Source of the DNA: Liolophura sinensis | Taxonomy: Eukaryota; Mollusca; Polyplacophora; Chitonida; Chitonidae | Assembly (NCBI RefSeq): GCF_032854445.1 | Contig: NC_088305.1 | Location: 13,953,606-14,017,605, forward strand | DNA length: 64,000 bases | Reading direction: 5' to 3' | Shown: positions 1-12,309 of the stretch, in pieces | Position numbering within the stretch: the stretch's first letter is position 1 | Layout: every line of letters begins with the position of its first letter | Notes under the pieces: model-generated | Databases searched by the model: none | Seen by the model: only the letters and a program-made list of their open reading frames with translations | What the model was told of the DNA's origin: nothing | Position numbers and translations under genes: made by a program

Positions 1-158
1 AACGCCACATCGGCACTATCTCAGCCACATCGTTGAAAACGAGAACAAGTTGAAAACATAAGGTGGTTCAGGATTTCGATGAGAGAGTGAGAGTGTCAAA
101 ACCGAAACAAAAGTGTTAATATCAGAAAAGACAAACCAAAACATTACCTTCTAGTGAG

Positions 159-294
<136 letters not shown>

Positions 295-1139
295 GTGCTG
301 TGAAACAAATCATATGTAGAGTTGACTGTGTAGAATCTTTGCCGACAATGGGCAAAAGTCTACACAATGAAACAGGATATGTTTGATGACCTTATTATAT
401 CGAGAGCCTTTGCACATTTAGCTTTAAGCATTTTGATATGAGGTATAAAGATAGTTTACTATCAAATATTATCCCACAAACCTTATTTTCTCCAACAATT
501 AAAGTTAAGCTCTAGCTGAAGATGAAGTTTCCGTTTATTAGAAAAATGATACCTACGGTATTAGACATGGAAAATCTAAAGCCGTTCTGAGTTGCCCATT
601 CCTCGATCTTATTGAGAGAAAGCTGCAACCCACGTTCGATATTATTCATATTTTAGCGCGGTAGCATATATATGGACATTATCAACATATAAAGACCCTT
701 CTGTGCCTGATGTCAGTTTTAGCTAAGCTATTTATTTTGATGCTTAACAGAGTTGATGATAAAATACTGTCCTGAGGTACAACCATGTCTTGCTCATGAG
801 AGTCCGAGAGAGTGGACCCCACCCGTAACTTTAACTGCTGATCAGATAAAAATTCAGATATAAATAGTGGTAAACGACCCTTCAGCCCCATATCTAAAAG
901 GTCTTTCAAAATTCCATATTTCCAAGTGGTATCGCGGGTCTTTTTAAAAGTCGAAAAATTTTGACTCCACATATTCATTATTAATAAAAGCATCCCAAAT
1001 GAAGGGTTCAAATCGGACAAGGTGATTTAAGTTGATCGATCTTACCGAAAACCACACTGTATATTATAAATTAACTTGTTGATTTCAAGAAACTAAACAA
1101 GCTTATCGTTTATCATTTGTTCCATTGTCTTACAGACAC

Positions 1140-1338
1140 TGCGGTCGCTGTGAGTTCAAGTCCAGCTCATGCTGGCTTCCTCTCCGGCCGTACTAGGGAA
1201 GGTCTACCAGCAACCTGCGGATGGTCCTGGGTTTCCCCGAGGCTCTGCCCGGTTTCCACCCACCATAATGCTGGCCGACGTCGTATAAGTGAAATATTCT
1301 TGAGTACGGCGTAAAATACCAATCAAATAAATAAATAA
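1140..1338 (+). mobile_element. SINE-A copy with target-site duplication
   Basis: The element reads from a tRNA-like B-box segment (GTGAGTTCAAGTCC) through the SINE-A body to an (AATA)n tail. The 12-bp duplication TCTTACAGACAC lies at 1128-1139 and 1339-1350, and LINE copy 3 has one TCTTACAGACAC at the matching site. The SINE therefore jumped into an existing LINE. The 5' end (A box) is missing, so this copy is truncated. Confidence 0.92.
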
Positions 1339-1904
1339 TCTTACAGACACAGCTGGTAAGAGCTATGGAACGGTCATTCGACGGATCAGTGTGGTCCTTA
1401 CCCTGTTTGGGAAGCGGGATGATACACGCCTCCCTCCATGAGGGTGGGAAATTACCACTTAACCAAACATCATTAAGCAAGACCAAGAGAATCCCATGTG
1501 ACTCAGGCGGTAAATGGTTCAGAAACTTGTAATATACGTTAACAGGGCCACAAGCACTACCACGTGCCTTTTTGAATGTAGGTTTAAGTCCATCGATATT
1601 AAAAGGACGATTATAATCTTTTAAGTTTTTAGAAGAAAATGGCAATTTCATTTTCTCCTTCTGGTTTTTAAATATATTGGAACCTGAACCATATTTCTCA
1701 GAAGATTTCTTAGAAATCGCATCGGTTAGTTTATTAGCTATATCAGACGGGGAAGTTAATGTATTATCTCCATCTTCTATGTGCTAGACTTTCGCTTTAT
1801 TATTTTTGCCCTTAAGTTTCTGAACCATGCTCCAGACCTTATGCATGGTTGTTTTTCACGTGTTGCCTGAAACAAAGTTCCACCAACAAGGTCGTCTCTT
1901 GGAG

Positions 1905-2130
1905 GCTCTCGGTTAGTCGCCTTCTACCAAAATCTTGCCTAGAGGGCTGAAGCTCTATTCTTTTCATCACAGAGACCCCACGGGGACCATGTACTTGACA
2001 AATCCGCTGAATTTAAACTGTCACCCAAAAGATGAAAGCTAGATTCGAACCTACGACCTCATTGGTCAAGTAATATATTAAACTCATCAGAAGTGTACTC
2101 CTCGGCTAACCAGAACACGACCAAAGAGTA
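1905..2130 (-). mobile_element. SINE-C fragment shared with intron 3 of the WxxW gene
   Basis: In reverse complement this reads GGTTCGAATCTAGC, a tRNA-like B box, followed by a body ending near CTAGGCAAGATTTTGG. The first half matches 17.69-17.78 kb inside intron 3 of the intact WxxW gene, so the SINE was there before the locus was duplicated. Its second half resembles 28.31-28.40 kb. Confidence 0.6.
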
Positions 2131-2789
2131 AATTTAAAAATAGTTTTATAGTTTTGGTTACAGGATTACCCTCATCTTAGACAAGATATGTGGTTTGCGT
2201 CCTGTTTGCATTTGGAACAAAGCATAATTCAGGAAGATTTCTGCTTTATCTTCGTACAACGCTTTAAGACTTCTAAATACAGTTAGTATCAGTCAAACGG
2301 TCGTTACAAAAATCACCAATTTGGCTCCACATATGTAATATGAAGCAAAAAACATCCATCAGTGTATTTGGTGATACTTCCCTCGAAGTGGTGTGAGGTA
2401 GATGACGCGGTAGTTGGGACGTCTTCCATCCTACTGATCGACATGTTTACACACAAGTCCGTAGCCACGGCCCACGCTGATTCGCTCGCTGGATGACTAA
2501 ACGACAGTGTTATCTCCCTTTGTCCAGGCTGGTTGCAAGGTCATGGCACGGTTTCTAAAGAAGTGAAACATATTGTGAAATACTAAAGCAATGTGAGAAA
2601 ACAGGATCTATTTTTGAGGTGTAACAGCCAAGTAAATCCTGGCCCTGACCAATCAGATATACCTCTCTTCTCCAGCTTCGACAGACTCGGCTGAATCTTA
2701 ACACAAGGGTTCACATAATGATTCATGCTTTTGGTATTTTACCCCGTATTCAAACATATTTCACTTTTTCTACCTGAATCAGTGGCAGG

Positions 2790-4958
2790 GAAAACCACCG
2801 CTATTTCCTGGGTATCTCGATAACCCTTTTGAGGTACGACTCCTGCGACCCACTGTGTGTGGGATTTGAACTCGGAGTGTTGACTGAGACAGCCTGGAGT
2901 ACTCAGTCAGTGGATATCCCGTTTCGCTGCTACAAAGTCTTCCACTATATGAAACTGGTGAGCTTCGATAGTTTCACCGATGCTATATACAGTACAGCTC
3001 AGGCTGAAAGTCAAAACCAGGCAGGAGATCAACGCGATCGTAGAGGGTTAGAGAGTTTGTAGGGGGCTTGTAGGCCTACACGCTGGCTGTGGGAAGTTAA
3101 CGACGGAAAGTATGGTTCTTTGTGAGAGTGATCTAAAAAATTTTTGAAAGACACAATACATGAAAATAAAGTAAAATATCTGATGTGTGTGTTTTTTATC
3201 GCAAACAAACAATCTTCTTTTAAGTAGTGATTTACGAGGGAGTTCATGCGAGATTTGTAATCGAATCACTACGACTGCTAAAACTAGCTCATTCCTCATC
3301 TTCCATAACAAGTTGAAAAATGGACAAATATCTTTCGTTTCACCCATAGGTTTTCCTTGTTGTGGGAGTGAAAAATTATCTGCCACTCAGTGATTTAGAA
3401 GACCAAATTGATAATTTGACGCTAAAACGCCCTGCAACAACAACGCAGTTTTACAATAGTAATTTCACGTACACAAGTGGTAAAAATATAAAAACGATGC
3501 GAGGCAAGTTAGATTTTGACTGGAGAATTTGTAGTTTCTACGAAACCATGTGGCAAACGCATGAAGGAAAAAATTTGTTTTGTCTAGGAGAGAAAATAAT
3601 TCGGTAATAATTTCCCATTTGCACTAATACACTTTATTCGAATTTTTGACTTAACAGACACAGAGCAGCTTTTCTTTTCTGACTGTGACTACAAAATGCC
3701 TACATGGAATTTATTCCACTCTGTTAATTTATGCTTAACAATACATGATTTGAACCAACACCCAGATAAATTCAGATAGGCCTGTCAAATTTTGTTTGTG
3801 AATTTGAATATAAGTTGAGGCAAATTGTATGTGAATAGATTATACGCGTATCAATAAACATATGATTACAATATTTTTTTCAGTTTTGACAGTAATGTTT
3901 TGGTGTTCACAATACTTGTGTGAAAAAATATTGTGGGTGTTTATTAGGCAGCAACAGCAAAACAGGTTATTGTAGGATTAATCTGGGATTAAAATAGATG
4001 TCTGTTTTAATCCCAGGCTTAAATAAAATATTCGGAAGCGTCATGCAGAGACATGGAGGAATCCACGCTGGCTTAGTGCGCAGCATTGACAATTTGCCAA
4101 ATTGAATGTTGTATTGGGAGTAAATACATTATACTCACAAGTGTCAGATTTTACTAACTGACATACACGGTATGGTTTTGAAAATTGTTAACAGTAGGAA
4201 TAAATTAATGTCTCAAAATTGGCTGCTGAGGCTAAATTTACTGTTTCTGTTTAACTCAACAAAAATTTACAACTCTCCGGGTGGCAATTTGGACAGCAAC
4301 TGAGCAAGTTTGTATTTGTATAAACAATCAATGATGTAGGCTACTCTTGGAAACTTTGTAAACACACCTGTAAGATTAAAGAAAAATACAGCAGCCATTT
4401 CGGGTTGAAAACACCTGTAGCTGGGGCTCGGCCTACGTGTCCATCCACCGGAAGTAGCATACAGTGAAAGGTCTGCAGCCTGGTGATTTACCGATGCTGA
4501 TATGAACATGCCTATTTTGGGTCATCTTCTTTTCTTTTTTTTTTTTACTCCTTTTGATATCAGGCTTATACAATCCTTGCAGTGATATGAATACTTGATG
4601 TTTGATATAACATGATAATATTTAGATGTCATCTTTATACAAGTGCGACAATGGTGAGACATGAGCATAAACGATCACGCAGAGGCACGGCACACGAAAC
4701 TGCTCGCTGCCGGTGCTGGGGCGAGGTCTAGGTGGAGAAGCGCGCTATCCCACGTGTTTATTCACAACAAAGTCACATTGGTTTGTGGAATTTATGCAAA
4801 GATTTGGCTATTTTAAAATATCTGTCGCATGATTCTGTGTGGCATAATATAAATGTATATCAAAATTAGTGTGCCCACTGTCGGCATCATTCAGAGATTC
4901 TGATCGCATATTTACTCCCTTTATCAAGTTGATGAACTGATTATGTTGTGCAGAGGTA

Positions 4959-5026
<68 letters not shown>

Positions 5027-5246
5027 CAAGATCAATTTTCCGCTTTTCACGGCTACTATGTGTTCAAATAGCTGAAACACGGGGGCCGCACTTTCGCTGT
5101 GTCTGTAGACGGAACTATATTCACACCTGCCGAATAGAGAGTTTGTCACGCGTTGTTCACTATCTCGGAGCGCGATACGAGTGGTAAACAACTGACATTT
5201 CGTTCCCCATTTGACATACACCCAAATCTAGACTACAGCATTCAAT
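2790..5246. other. Extra 2.4 kb inside the pseudogene intron, no gene recognised
   Basis: This stretch has no counterpart in intron 2 of the intact gene, where only about 130 bp lies between the matching flanks. The short ORFs in it show no recognisable domain. It contains a (TA)n tract at about 4961-5024. It could be one or more insertions in this copy or a deletion in the other. No terminal repeats were found by eye. Confidence 0.6.
4961..5024. repeat. (TA)n microsatellite
   Basis: About 64 bases of uninterrupted TA dinucleotide. Confidence 0.97.
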
Positions 5247-5250
5247 ACTG

Positions 5251-6215
5251 TGTTATGTATGAGTATTTAACGTTTTCATGTACTGTTAGTCTGCGGACCT
5301 TTGTGTTATATGTTATAAGCATAACAGGCCCTATTATATATGTACAGCGCGGACCTGGCGGAAAGCACCTTGTTCAATGCTCTGTTTATTTAACTGGCTG
5401 TTCATTGGCTGTTAATTCTGTGTCTAAGAATAGTTGAATCCACCTGGACCGTATATAAGCCGTGTTTTCTGTGCAGAGTGGAGGTATTTTTGCTGCATCC
5501 ACTGGGAGCCGGGAGAGTGTGCGACGCTCTCGTATCGAGTCCATTATATTTATATGAGCTGTGTACCACAGTAGTACTGATGTCTGGTTTATGTAAATTT
5601 CTGCGGAAGTCACGTTTATTGGTGTTCGGATCTTTATTATGATTATACAGTGTTGACTGTGTAATTAGTTTAACACGCTGACCTCACCTGACCGACAAGG
5701 TCGTCAAGGGACTCTAAACTGAAGTTTTCAGTTTTGCAAAGAACGTTCGTTCTGCCACAAGGTGACATTACTCTACGTCTCTGAACGGCTCGTTTGTGAG
5801 TTTTCTGCGGGAGCTGACTGTTTTAAAGTGGATTATACCTCCATGCCTGTATTTACCCTGTGTTGTGCTCTGCGGGTGTGACGTCATTCAAAGGCTTGAC
5901 TGTTCCAGTTCTGTGTAACCTGTGTACTGTGTTCGTGTTCGCTAACCTAGCGAAGTACCTGATTGGGACAATTTGTGACTTGTGTGAATTGTGTGTTTAT
6001 CCCATGGTCTTTACGTTGGATTTCCTGGAATACGTTCCTTGGGATGCAAAGGTGAACTGGAAACTTTTAAAGACCGGTAATACTGATGTGTATGTTGTTG
6101 TTGTTGTTGAACTGTCTGTAAAACTGTACGTCTCATTTTATATATAAATCATTGTTTACATTGTAATATTGAGTCACTGAGTCTGTTTTCTGTTGCTGTT
6201 TTCAATACCGTAACA
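5251..6215 (+). mobile_element. Solo LTR, 965 bp, with 4-bp target-site duplication
   Basis: The segment begins TGTTATG and ends CCGTAACA, giving 5-bp TGTTA/TAACA inverted ends of LTR type. ACTG flanks both sides (5247-5250 and 6216-6219). A TATA box (GTATATAAGC, 5451-5460) marks plus-strand promoter polarity. The intact WxxW gene carries the empty site in the same intron: one CAGTAT at about 16910-16916 where this copy has CAGT-LTR-CAGT on the minus strand. No reverse transcriptase, gag or second LTR lies beside it, so it is a solo LTR, Gypsy-like by end type and duplication length. The superfamily is inferred. Confidence 0.75.
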
Positions 6216-6858
6216 ACTGATATAGCATACGCGCCAAGCCTGCAATATCATTGCATAGCCGCATGTGTATTACGCAACAATTAGACAAATTGTTGAGTCA
6301 CGCTTGACGTAGAAGTATAACCCAATCAAACTCGTCTTTATTTTCCGATCCTGCTGCACCGCTCTCAAAATCCGGCACATCCCATTTCGCAAATGTCATC
6401 TAGGTTTCCACAGCCGCACGAGGGAAACTTCCCTCCCTCCTCTACAGCAGCCCTTACTTTGAGGATAAATATATATGTACCTATTAACAGGATAGGTCAC
6501 GTTGCTGAAGTCGGCCGCTGACAGGTCGTCTCGATCTAGCCAGGACGTCCAACCAGCTGTAAAGTAAACAAATGCCGTGTCCTTAGACACCTGAATTCCG
6601 TAGTTAAAGCTCGTGTGCCGTGTTCTGTAAAAATGATTTATGTATATAGATGAAATTTTGTTCTAAATTTCTAAAGTTCTAAATGAAAAACCTTAAGCAC
6701 AGAAATTTTCCAGTTTCGAAATTTCTTACCGTTCACGCCTAAAAGTAGAACAAGAAAGAGGCAAGTGCCCACCACGATTATTTTGCCGTACTTAAGCAGC
6801 CTGTTGATATCTGGTCACTTCTACTGTCGCTGTTTTAACTTTCAATAAAACCATCCCC

Positions 6859-6867
6859 GTATTTATA
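6859..6867 (-). promoter_or_regulatory. TATA box of the pseudogene promoter
   Basis: TATAAATAC on the minus strand, about 80 bp upstream of the lost start. It is identical in core to the TATA box of the intact gene and followed by the same 5'UTR (GAAAGTTAAAACAGCGACAG). The core promoter survives although the start codon is gone. Confidence 0.65.
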
Positions 6868-6967
6868 CCGTTTTTGCACCGGATTTCTGACATATAATAA
6901 TCGCTCAGGGAACTCCCCCAAATCATTCGCCTAATTAATGGCTGATGTATTTACTCGGTTGGGTGAA

Positions 6968-8560
6968 TCTCTCGACATCCGATTCATGTAGGTATTGATA
7001 TGCATTTCATTATTATGAAAAATATATGGAAGTTTTGTTGCACCAAATATTGATTTTATACAATTTTACTCTATTTTGTCTGAAATGTATCCAAAATTAA
7101 AGTAGCGAACTTTCAGCAGGTCATGTCATACTGTTTATAATGTGGCCAGGCTTATGGTTGGAGGAGTTCCCGTAACAAGTCGCAATGCCAACCACCAAGG
7201 AACTAAGAAAGTATATGAGGTACGGCATTAGGAAGAGATCATGCGAAGAGAAACGGTCAACATTTTTTGATGATATTGGAAAGACTCAGAAAGTGTTTCG
7301 GGCAAATGAATTAAATCAGTATTTGGGCCTATATTTGTGCAAAGTCCAAAACGGTTTCCTCTTTCGCAGACTATACAACGACAGGGATAGTTTACATTCT
7401 GACATTGTAAATTATCCTTACATGCAGAACAACATACCGAAGGGTCCTGCACATTGAGTGTACATACCTCGCCTTGTAGCATTTGTTTGATCCTGCGTGT
7501 TGTGTGACGATTTTATTCAACGTCACAAGTTATAACTGCGAGAACTTGTGTTAAGGTTATTCCACCCAACTCCTTCACTCCAAGTTTTCTTCAGTTTTAC
7601 AATGAGTATAATTTTTTTGTAAGTAAATATGGACAGAGCGCAAAGATTCTCTGGCGCTCGGCTTCATGATTGTTTCTAATTTCACTTATCCCTGGGCCAG
7701 GTGTATTCCGTCAATTAATGTTTTTCAGGAATAATGTTATATAGAGCACACAAATACAATAGGAGATGTCCTCGGATACGGTAGGTGTACTTAGGCGCCT
7801 AGTTATTCAGTAAGACTCAGTTTAAGAATCCACATGCAGTTAACTTCTGAATTATCTGCAATTACACAACAGTACATTTTCCAAAATTATTGTACGTGTT
7901 GCAGTGCCTTTGTTAAGAGAGAAGATGCAAGTTCAGTGGGACAGCTTCTTGACTTTGCAATGATCCGAACTATGTATGTGGATTTATGCTTTTTTTTAAT
8001 CCAGAAAGGTTGTGGCATGTCTGTGTGACTGGGAGGTAGAGATAGGGGTGGGGCTCTCGTATGTTGGAATAATTCAGCACAGCATTGCAAATCTCTGGGT
8101 CATTGAAACTTTGCGGTATTTTTATGAAACTAAAATCAATAGTTAGATGTTTAATACATAAACATCCTATTCTTAGCCGTTTGAACTGTTCTGATTGTTC
8201 GGACAGCAGGGAGTGATATCTTGCAGGGATTCATCCTTTAATAACATTTTGTATGGTCAACATTTATAAAGCTTATATTATTATTGTTACAAGTACCTGT
8301 CAAGTTATTTGCATTGTCAAGTTATTTATAAAAGTAACTAGAAGGTTGCTCTTTTGGGAGGAGGAGGTGGGGGGGTGTTCTGTACTTTCTTGAAAAATGT
8401 GTTGTTTGTAAAAGTGGACAGAATATGTGCTTGTGCGAAGGCCGGACGGCTACCATCGGAAACACTAGTACACCATAAACTCAAGAAGAAAAACTGCGCA
8501 GAGATACAAACCTATTTTTCTATTATGTTCACATGCATTAGTTGTAATTTTTACTGTTAG
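6968..8560. other. Gene-poor stretch with one cysteine-rich minus-strand ORF
   Basis: No gene is supported here. The minus-strand ORF at 7482-7228 starts at a true ATG and has about ten cysteines in its first 50 residues (VCCSACKDNLQC, CRCIVC). It lacks a signal peptide and matches no family I know. It is too short to call. Confidence 0.4.
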
Positions 8561-8900
8561 ATGCAAAAAAGCAACACAGGACCACAAATGACATTATAAT
8601 TGCGCCCCTGACGTAGTTTTAGTGTCAATTATTGATTGAAACTGGAAGTTTAGAGGCCTAATACCGGGTTTGTCCACCTTGCACGCAGATGTCCAGAACG
8701 GGGACGACACCTGACGCCCTGAAAATTTTACTCATGTCGGAGGGGTGGAGAAGTCGTGTTTCCGTGACAATGCATATCCACTGCATCTTCCTGCTGCATT
8801 ATTTGTACAGCTTGGTTACGACTGTTTAACGTTAGGCGTGGGATGATGTGCTGCCTTTCATAGACTGATCCGTTTAATATTTGCACCGGTTTGAGTCAGA
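8560..8900. mobile_element. Possible remnant of a Tc1/IS630-type DNA transposon
   Basis: The start (TGCAAAAAAGCAACAC) and the text near 8661-8690 (TACCGGGTTTGTCCACC) resemble the terminal and subterminal sequences of Tc1-like elements in marine invertebrates. This is recalled, not searched. No transposase or second terminus was found. Confidence 0.3.
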
Positions 8901-9965
8901 CGTTGAACGTGACATAACACTGGGGGATCGGAGTAACAGGGGACTTTAGATAATCACCACTTAGCAGAAGTGTCACCTGGTCCCTATACTTCATATAGGT
9001 CATGATTGTTTCTTTCACTCCGTATCCTGAAGACAACTGCACCTTATTTTTCATTTCTGCAGTAATTGTGTTACACAAGTTCTTTGTCATCCACAACAGG
9101 GTACTCCTAAGATTCCTTTCCGCCTGGATTAAGACAGTCCAAAGCTGCAATTATCGGTGTACGTGTACTCCTAAAACATACGTGAAGTCCACACGCACTG
9201 TGACGTCACAAACAAAAAGATGTGCTCTACTGTCATTTGGACCCTCATACTGAGTGTGACGTCGTAGTCAATCTTCATTTCCATTTCGCCACCGTCGGGG
9301 GTTATTTCATTTAAAGTGACTATCAAGCAATAAGAAAGCGATGCTGAGTAGTGTGAAAAAAGTACGGTATATTCCTTAGTACTTATAGCGCCTGTACAAA
9401 TAAGTAGATAGCTATAGTAATAATATTAAATGTTTTTATTTCTATTGTGTGGAACTTCTTTCGCAACATAGCGCTAACAGCTGTGAGGATTTCAGGAGCT
9501 TGTGGAAAGATTGTATGTACACGTGCTACATTTAGCTATGAAAGCATGGTAGGGGAGCCCATAGGAATAGCACCAAACACATTGCCACTGTCCTAAGTAT
9601 GCTTCCACATAGCAAATTAACGTCGTATAAGAACTATAACCTTTACGATATGATTCTCAAGTTGTTACGCAAGACATTTGTCAAAACTTTTGAAACGGCG
9701 GGAAGACGCTAATTGACCTGTAATTTAGTAATGGTTGCATTTCTGCTTGAGTGCAGGCGCGATACCCGCTGCTATTAACTCGTCTGGAGAGATCCAGACT
9801 TTTAAGAATATAACTACTGTATTCAATGTTCCACATCTCATTCAATTTTGAGAAAGAAAAATCATTTAAACTTCTATATATATACATTCTTTTAACTTAC
9901 AGAATACTTTATTCATAACAATAATTGAACAAAAACTACTATTTTTATTCAATTATTAAGTTATT
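8900..9965. other. No gene recognised
   Basis: Short ORFs on both strands overlap one another and carry no domain signature. There are no clear repeats beyond simple A/T runs. Confidence 0.5.
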
Positions 9966-9967
9966 TT

Positions 9968-10032
9968 TATAGCTTGATAGAAGACCACCAGACTGCGAGG
10001 CGGACGGTCTAACCACTGGGCCACCGTAGTAA
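9968..10032 (-). mobile_element. tRNA-like SINE head fragment
   Basis: In reverse complement it reads ACGGTGGCCCAGTGGTTAG followed by a Gly/Arg-like anticodon-arm region, which is a Pol III A-box context. It stops soon after, so it is a truncated SINE and not a tRNA gene. Confidence 0.5.
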
Positions 10033-10519
10033 TATACGATTGTTGCTTGTTGAATATGTTTTCTTTACATTTACAAACATTGTCCTTTTTTTTGTTTTTG
10101 AATTTTGCAAAGTTTGGCATGCCATAACTGCGTATCATGATTTCGGCATGTCCTTAGGATTTATGTGGAATGTACATAATCTTATTGGTTGGCAATTTTT
10201 TAATATTCAGTTTTGTTAATTTGTTTAATGGATGGGGCCTTCGTGGCAGAGTAGTGAACATACTTGCTCAGCACAATGGCTCATAAGCCTTTCGTAATAC
10301 ATATACACGTTTGATATATGGCTTCCCCGTATTTTCACATAGATGTTATTAATGAGACATTCAAGTCATTCGGTGAACATCAAGGCATTCCATGAATGGT
10401 CCTCTTTGTATGTAGTGGAACTGAAAAAATGTGGTATGAAGTGGTGTTATTGCCTTTGATACTAACGTAACGGTGACCAGATTTTTAAGCGCTCAAAAAT
10501 TTAGTGAATCATCACTAGT

Positions 10520-11300
10520 TTAACTGAAACTGCTGCCTCTGACCTACTCTATGAAGAGTCAGGTTTCATACAGTTGCGTAAACGACGCTATATACACAGG
10601 CTTGTTTTCTTTCAACGTTATCTTAATGATGCAACCAGCAATATATTTGATAACAAACTATCACCACCAGCACATCAGCGTAATTCGTATCAAATCAGAT
10701 CAACAAATCAACTAACAACTTTTCGATGTAGAACAACCAGCTTTAGTAATTCTTTTTTCCCCACAAACTGTGCGGGACTGGAACACTTTACCATATCCAA
10801 TCAGACAAATCAAAAATCATAAAGAACTTAAAGTAGCTCTAGAAAAACTATTTCATCCGCCACTGCCACCAGTATGCTATTATGTTGGTATACACTGGTC
10901 AGATATAATTTTGTGCAGACTAAGAAATGGATGTAGCTCGCTAAATGATGATTTATTTAACAATTTTATTACTGGTTCTCCTGAATGTATTTGTGGTGGG
11001 CCTTTCGATACAGCTCCCCATTATCTACTGCGAAAGATATGTTGTTCAAAGGGATCTCATGTTAAATACTGTAAGGCTGCATGGTTATACGGACATCTCA
11101 GCTACAACTCTCTTCTGTGGCTGTAGTACTTTACCGGCTGAACTAAATACGTCTATTTGTTTATTTTACGTGTTTGTTTTTATTGTATTGGGATTTCATG
11201 CTTATGTTGTATTTATACAGTTGTATAGACCAAGTAGCATTACAAGACGGCCACTGAACTATATTTGTGTGCGTGCGTTGACAAAAGGTGTATAGCGGGG
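10520..11300 (+). mobile_element. 3' end of a second LINE family (C-terminal RT region)
   Basis: Plus-strand frames carry the conserved C-terminal block of CR1/RTE-like LINE ORFs: LYEESGFIQLRKRRYIHR, then a region with RTTSFSNSFFP continuing, after a frame change, as RDWNTLPYPIR. It ends with a zinc-type tail (SPECICGGPFDTAPHYLL). Two frames are needed, so the copy is dead. It differs from the RNase H LINE elsewhere in the window. Confidence 0.75.
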
Positions 11301-11375
11301 ACAAATGTCATATTACACACCTTTCTGCGGGGGGCCCACCTCCTACCGGGGACGTCCCCGGTTTACTTTGTGATG

Positions 11376-11377
11376 GA

Positions 11378-11421
<44 letters not shown>
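11376..11421. repeat. (TC)n microsatellite
   Basis: A pure TC dinucleotide run of about 44 bases. Confidence 0.97.
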
Positions 11422-11424
<3 letters not shown>

Positions 11425-11425
<1 letters not shown>

Positions 11426-12305
11426 CTGTTATGGTGCTATTTTGTAAAGGAAGGGAGAAAAAGTCTAATCCCTAGTTTGCATTGATTGAGTTAGCACGGT
11501 GGTGCACATATTCTACACGTTGACTGCACGTGTGTGCTCTGCAACTTTTTGAACTTCGTCACCAGTGCTGTGGTGTGTACCAGGTTAAAGAATCGTCCCC
11601 AGTATGACCTACAAGTGAAGACTTTGAGAGGATGTCTTTGTGCCCTCTTTTGCGGTGTGTAACGATATAGGAGGGAAACTGCGAGTGGTATGTTTAAGCT
11701 TTTCACATTTGTCTCTGGATCTGTTCTACTGACTGACTTTGTTTACAGCAACACATGTGCATAAATGTAGTTCGCAACAAAGGTACATGTGTATGTAAAA
11801 TACCGAAATAGTCACGCACAAGCCATGTGGGGTTTTCTGGTTTGACTAAAGGCTACGGTATGCTTAAACACAGGTACGCTTCGTACCGGTATCCATCCAA
11901 TTTTTTCTTTTCAGTTAGAGCGTAAAAATATAGGTCAAACAAGTGGGATACCGGTAGTAGTAACTGATTTCTGACTGAATGACATCGGAGACAGAGGCTT
12001 GCATGGATAGCTATACGCTTAGCTCAGATTACACGGGCCTTCTTCAACATCAGTTAAGGAAGGAGACACCTGGGTTTAAAGCAAGATATTCAAGTTTGCT
12101 AGAGACCGCCAATGAACGTCTTTTCAAAAAATTTTCCTTCTTTTTACTCTTTTCTCACCAATCAGATTCTATTTTCCATTCATGCTATAGTCAGTCAATC
12201 TCATGCATTTCTAAGTACTAATACATTCATACCTTTGTTTTAGCTATTTTTAACTATTAAAATTTTCCCACCGCTTTAGAAAATCGTCGCCTTTCCCGGA
12301 TATAT
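11425..12305. other. No gene recognised
   Basis: Only short overlapping ORFs without domain signals. Confidence 0.5.
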
Positions 12306-12309
12306 CAGC

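Larger units (their letters stand above)
1980..6960 (-). pseudogene. Inverted pseudogene copy of the WxxW-domain gene
   Basis: The reverse complement matches the intact gene at 15.9-17.8 kb collinearly. The promoter TATA is at 6859-6867 and exon 1 at about 6730-6779. Exon 2 remains at about 6507-6556, exon 3 at about 2387-2554, and intron 3 continues to about 1980. Lesions visible by eye are: (a) a 9-bp deletion (GATGAGAAT in the intact copy) that removes both candidate start codons; (b) loss of the 3' part of exon 2 and its donor site; (c) an 8-bp deletion in exon 3 that shifts the frame into an early TAA. Intron 2 is about 3.95 kb, against 0.8 kb in the intact gene, because of a 965-bp LTR and about 2.4 kb of other sequence. 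No copy of exons 4-5 was found. The tract cannot make the protein. Confidence 0.9.

Noticed and set aside
5860-6147. 95-codon plus-strand ORF
   Set aside because: It lies wholly inside the solo LTR, has no domain signal and is not needed to explain the sequence.
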